DNA of 7,501 nucleotides from Acidobacteriota bacterium (GTDB lineage Bacteria; Acidobacteriota; Blastocatellia; Pyrinomonadales; Pyrinomonadaceae), in NCBI GenBank assembly GCA_023391155.1, contig JAEWBM010000170.1, forward strand, positions 1-7,501. Reading direction: 5' to 3'. The notes under the pieces are model-generated. The model did no database searches. It was not told where the DNA came from and saw nothing but the letters and a program-made list of their open reading frames with translations. Each line of letters opens with the position of its first letter. Positions within the stretch are counted from its first letter, which is position 1. Both the position numbers and the translations under genes were made by a program. Below are positions 5,167 to 7,501 of this stretch, piece by piece.

Positions 5167-5691
5167 TCAGCTGACAACCGGCGGAGGTTCCATTACCGAG
5201 CCGCATTTTTTGCATGTGCGGAGGTCTTCGTTCTCGTAAAACCGCTTGAAAACCCCCTGAAACTGGGTAGTTATATCGTCGAGCGGGAAATATTCCTCGT
5301 AAAGTTTTTCGTTACAGTTTTCGCAAAACCACATCAGGCCGTCCATCTCGCCCGCGCGGCGTTTTCGCTCGACGACCAGGCCCACGGTGCCCTCGCCGCG
5401 GATCGGGTTGTGCGGCACCCGCGGCGGCAAAAGGAACATTTCGCCCTCCCGGATCGGCACCTCTACCGCACGGCCATCTTCTTGTATTGCAACAGTTATG
5501 TCGCCCTCCAACTGGTAAAAAAGCTCCTCGCCCTCATCCCAGTGATAGTCCTTCCGCGAGTTCGGCCCGCCCACCACCATCACGATAAGATCCTCCGCAT
5601 CGTAAACACATTTGTTCCCGACCGGCGGCCGCAGCGACTCCCGGTTTTCCTCGATCCAACCCGCAAAATTAAACGGCCGCGCTATCGCCAT
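5167..5691 (-). CDS. nbaC: 3-hydroxyanthranilate 3,4-dioxygenase
   Basis: This 174-aa cupin non-haem iron dioxygenase opens the ring of 3-hydroxyanthranilate to 2-amino-3-carboxymuconate semialdehyde, in the kynurenine branch of tryptophan degradation (or quinolinate/NAD synthesis). Iron ligands expected for the family are present as H50, E56 (in YHWDEGEELFYQLEGD) and H94 (PPRVPHNP). Substrate-binding residues correspond to R46, R98 and E109. The C-terminal rubredoxin-like four-Cys site typical of bacterial enzymes is intact: C123/C126 (CENC) and C160/C163 (CKKC). Length is normal. The start ATG at 5691 follows the alcohol dehydrogenase stop by 13 nt, with AGG-containing purines just upstream. 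It is the last gene of the minus-strand operon. nbaC (also called hao/haaO) is the usual symbol; assignment is firm. Confidence 0.95.
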   Translation of the reverse strand: MAIARPFNFAGWIEENRESLRPPVGNKCVYDAEDLIVMVVGGPNSRKDYHWDEGEELFYQLEGDITVAIQEDGRAVEVPIREGEMFLLPPRVPHNPIRGEGTVGLVVERKRRAGEMDGLMWFCENCNEKLYEEYFPLDDITTQFQGVFKRFYENEDLRTCKKCGSVMEPPPVVS

Positions 5692-5704
5692 AACTCCCTA
5701 TCCC

Positions 5705-6778
5705 TCAAGCATTTACCATATCAATAACAAACCTGTACCGCACGTCCGAATTGATCGTCCGCTCATACGCCTCTTCGATCTGATCCGGCGAGATCAGTTC
5801 GATATCGGCCGTGATCCCGTGTTCCGCGCAAAAATCCAGCATCTCCTGAGTTTCCGGTATCCCGCCGATCAGGGAGCCCGCAAGTACTTTGTTTCCCATA
5901 ATTAGCGACGCCTGGTGGATCGTGTTCGGCGATGCGGGCATCCCGACAAAAGCCAGTGCCCCGCCGACCCCAAGTGCTGCAATATAAGGGTTTACATCGT
6001 GATCCGCCGAAACCGTGTCAATAATAAAGTTAAAGGTCCCCGCCGCGGCGGCCATCGCCTCAGGGTCACGGCTGTTGATGAAGCCGGTGGCCCCGAGCTT
6101 TTTCGCATCCGGCTCTTTACCCGGCGATGTGCTGAAAACGGTCACATCAGCGCCCATTGCCTTGGCGATCTTGACCGCCATGTGGCCCAGTCCGCCAAGT
6201 CCGACAACACCAACCTTTTGGCCCGGCCCGACGTTGAACCGTTTGAGCGGGGAATAGGTCGTGATCCCGGCACATAGCAGCGGCGCAACGCCCGAAAGGT
6301 CGCCCTCGGCATTGACCTTCAACGCGTAGTTTTCGTCGATGACGTAGTGCTTCGAATACCCCCCGTACGTCGGCGTTTCGCGGTCCATCTCGGTTCCGTT
6401 ATACGTAAACGCAGCTTGCTTGAAGCAATAGTGTTCGTTGCCCGAGGTACAGCTCGGGCATTCGCGGCAGCTATCGACAAAGCAGCCGATACCGGCCACG
6501 TCGCCCTCTTTGAACTTCGTAACATCACTGCCCACTTTAGTTACGCGACCGACGATCTCGTGCCCCGGCACCAGCGGATACATCGCGGGCATCATATCGT
6601 GCCACTCGTCCCGCGCCTGGTGAATATCCGAGTGGCAGATGCCGCAATATTCGATGTCGATCAGAATATCGTGCGGGCCCACCGCCCTGCGTTGAAACTC
6701 GAACGGCTCAAATGTTGATTCGGGGGAGGTTACGGCAAAGCCGCGTGTGGCGATGCCCTCTAAAGCCGGTGCTGACAT
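5705..6778 (-). CDS. zinc-dependent NAD(P) alcohol dehydrogenase (CAD/YahK type)
   Basis: This is a medium-chain dehydrogenase of 357 aa from ATG at 6778. Catalytic zinc ligands are C45 (CGICHSD), H73-E74 (PGHE) and C169 (LLCAG). The structural zinc lobe has C104, C107, C110 and C118. The Rossmann motif GLGGLG is at 193-198. The following VFSTSPGKEPDAKKLGA resembles the NADP(H)-preferring cinnamyl-alcohol-dehydrogenase/YahK subgroup, which reduces many aldehydes to alcohols. The frame is open to a TTG at 6796, but AAGGAG (6789-6784) placed five bases before ATG 6778 decides the start. It lies 10 nt after the RidA-family gene and 13 nt before hao. It is not a standard kynurenine-pathway enzyme; reduction of an aldehyde intermediate or detoxification are possible roles. 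The physiological substrate is unknown. Confidence 0.92.
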   Translation of the reverse strand: MSAPALEGIATRGFAVTSPESTFEPFEFQRRAVGPHDILIDIEYCGICHSDIHQARDEWHDMMPAMYPLVPGHEIVGRVTKVGSDVTKFKEGDVAGIGCFVDSCRECPSCTSGNEHYCFKQAAFTYNGTEMDRETPTYGGYSKHYVIDENYALKVNAEGDLSGVAPLLCAGITTYSPLKRFNVGPGQKVGVVGLGGLGHMAVKIAKAMGADVTVFSTSPGKEPDAKKLGATGFINSRDPEAMAAAAGTFNFIIDTVSADHDVNPYIAALGVGGALAFVGMPASPNTIHQASLIMGNKVLAGSLIGGIPETQEMLDFCAEHGITADIELISPDQIEEAYERTINSDVRYRFVIDMVNA

Positions 6779-6783
6779 GCAAA

Positions 6784-6789
6784 CTCCTT
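6784..6789 (-). promoter_or_regulatory. Shine-Dalgarno site fixing the alcohol dehydrogenase start
   Basis: AAGGAG on the minus strand sits five bases before ATG at 6778 and touches the stop codon of the upstream RidA-family gene (6789-6791). It excludes the TTG at 6796, whose frame would overlap that gene. Confidence 0.8.
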
Positions 6790-7205
6790 TATTCAATGGT
6801 CGCGATCACCTTTAGCTCGATCGCGATGGGCGTGGGTAGGGAACTGATCTCGACCGTTGTACGGCACGGCCGGTTATCAGAGAAATATTCGGCGTAAAGG
6901 CGGTTGTAGGTCTCAAAATCCGCCTTCATATTTGTGAGAAAAACCGTCACATCGACGATTTTCTCCCACGAAGAGCCGGCGTCCTCAAGGATGTAGCGAA
7001 CATTCTGAAAGACCGACCGGCACTGAGCTTCGATATCGTAAGAGACTATATTACCACGGCCGTCCAATTCCACCCCGGGAATCTCTTTGCTCCCGCGTTC
7101 GCGCGGGCCGACGCCGGAGAGAAACAGCAGGCCGCCGACGCGACGAGCATGGGGGTAAAGGCCGACGGGCTCGGGCGCACGGGAGGATTCAATCACCTTG
7201 TCCAT
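6789..7205 (-). CDS. RidA-family protein, probable 2-aminomuconate deaminase
   Basis: The protein is 138 aa from ATG at 7205. It has the RidA/YjgF/UK114 fold signature, with the conserved arginine R115 (PCRTTVEISSLP) and glutamate E130 (IELKVIA) used by Rid deaminases. Blocks such as LYPHARRVGGLLFLSGVG, GVELDGRGNIV and IEAQCRSVFQNVRYILEDAG match, in my recollection, the 2-aminomuconate deaminase (AmnD/NbaF) subgroup better than general imine-hydrolysing RidA. That enzyme converts 2-aminomuconate to 4-oxalocrotonate in the same pathway as the hao product two genes on, which supports the call. Rid proteins normally form trimers. The frame is open to 7286, but that would overlap peptidase T; AAAGGG (7216-7211) upstream of ATG 7205 and the TAATG overlap with the pepT stop decide the start. 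Generic enamine/imine deaminase is the alternative. Confidence 0.88.
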   Translation of the reverse strand: MDKVIESSRAPEPVGLYPHARRVGGLLFLSGVGPRERGSKEIPGVELDGRGNIVSYDIEAQCRSVFQNVRYILEDAGSSWEKIVDVTVFLTNMKADFETYNRLYAEYFSDNRPCRTTVEISSLPTPIAIELKVIATIE

Positions 7206-7501
7206 TACTGCCCTTTCTCCGCCCAGATCTGAACGAGATGAACCAGTGTTTCGGTCGACTTCTCGAGGCCCTTGCGCGAGTTCCACTCGAGCTTACCGTG
7301 AAAATTGTGCCCGCCGGTGAAGATATTCGGCGTCGGGAGCCCGCGAAATGTCAGGTTCGAGCCGTCGGTGCCGCCGCGGATGGGCTTATTTTTCGGCTCG
7401 ATTCCGGCCCGACGGGCGGCCTCAGCCGCGAAATCAACAAGCTGAGGATGGTCTTTGAGCACCTCGTTCATGTTGAGATAATTTACGGCGACCTCCATGG
7501 A
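7205..7501 (-). CDS. pepT: peptidase T (tripeptide aminopeptidase), C-terminal part
   Basis: The reading frame runs off the right edge; only the last 98 residues are present of a protein that is normally about 410 aa. The visible part has the M20-family peptidase T signatures IRGGTDGSNLTFRGLPTPNIFTGG and HNFHGKLEW, the histidine of GGHNFH corresponding to a zinc ligand, and the closing helix ETLVHLVQIW. Peptidase T removes the N-terminal residue of tripeptides in the cytoplasm. The Met at 7498 is internal, not a start. The stop codon overlaps the ATG of the RidA-family gene by one base (TAATG), so the two are probably translationally coupled. It is the first gene of the operon visible here. 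Peptide breakdown next to tryptophan catabolism fits amino-acid use as a carbon source (inference). Confidence 0.93.
   Translation of the reverse strand, partial: SMEVAVNYLNMNEVLKDHPQLVDFAAEAARRAGIEPKNKPIRGGTDGSNLTFRGLPTPNIFTGGHNFHGKLEWNSRKGLEKSTETLVHLVQIWAEKGQ

Noticed and set aside
4990..5727. Long plus-strand open frame of 245 codons
   Set aside because: It is antisense to the hao gene, whose catalytic residues are all present. Its Pro-rich start comes from the C-rich intergenic DNA.
7206..7286. N-terminal extension of the RidA-family protein to 7286
   Set aside because: It would overlap pepT out of frame, and family members start near the ATG at 7205, which has a Shine-Dalgarno sequence and a TAATG junction.
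1..7501. CRISPR array, tRNA or rRNA genes, insertion sequences
   Set aside because: I saw no regularly spaced repeats of 25-40 bp, no tRNA-like cloverleaf with a TTCRA arm, no rRNA sequence and no transposase other than the uncertain DUF4338 link.

Overview
The window looks like a bacterial chromosome in which an ordinary catabolic operon lies next to an accessory, defence-like gene island. Nothing in it fixes the taxon. The combination of a kynurenine-pathway operon, GC-rich interspersed hairpin elements and heptameric tandem repeats reminds me of Acidobacteriota (Blastocatellia-like genomes), but that is recollection and should be treated as a guess.

Left part (1-4427, plus strand). Positions 1-190 are non-coding, with 7-bp tandem repeats and GC-rich hairpins. 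A three-gene module follows: (i) a 673-aa GHKL-fold ATPase (376-2397); (ii) a 198-aa sigma-70/ECF-like protein (2654-3250); (iii) a 386-aa protein of the DUF4338/DruA family, DruA being a component of the Druantia anti-phage system (3267-4427). Genes ii and iii form an operon with a 16-nt gap. The GHKL gene and the sigma gene each follow a long leader. The two leaders share a 31-bp block (226-256 and 2426-2456, 24 of 31 bases identical) shaped like a promoter with an AAC-containing -35 region, and small perfect stem-loops follow each copy. My reading is a self-contained, possibly self-regulated conflict or defence module in which a dedicated sigma factor drives both transcription units. No helicase, methylase or other recognised Druantia partner is in the window.

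Middle (4428-5166). A minus-strand gene of unknown function (4456-4884) converges on the module. Its upstream region has a good -35/-10 pair overlapped by an inverted repeat. Positions 4949-5166 are non-coding and C-rich on the plus strand, with five copies of ATCCCGC or its complement, a 7-bp hairpin, and a potential G-quadruplex on the minus strand just after the hao stop codon.

Right part (5167-7501, minus strand). Four tightly packed genes read leftwards: the C-terminus of peptidase T, a RidA-family protein resembling 2-aminomuconate deaminase, a zinc alcohol dehydrogenase of the cinnamyl-alcohol-dehydrogenase/YahK type, and 3-hydroxyanthranilate 3,4-dioxygenase. Two of the four products belong to the lower kynurenine (tryptophan) degradation pathway. 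Start codons here are set by clear Shine-Dalgarno sequences, and gaps are 13 nt or less. The operon's promoter is outside the window.
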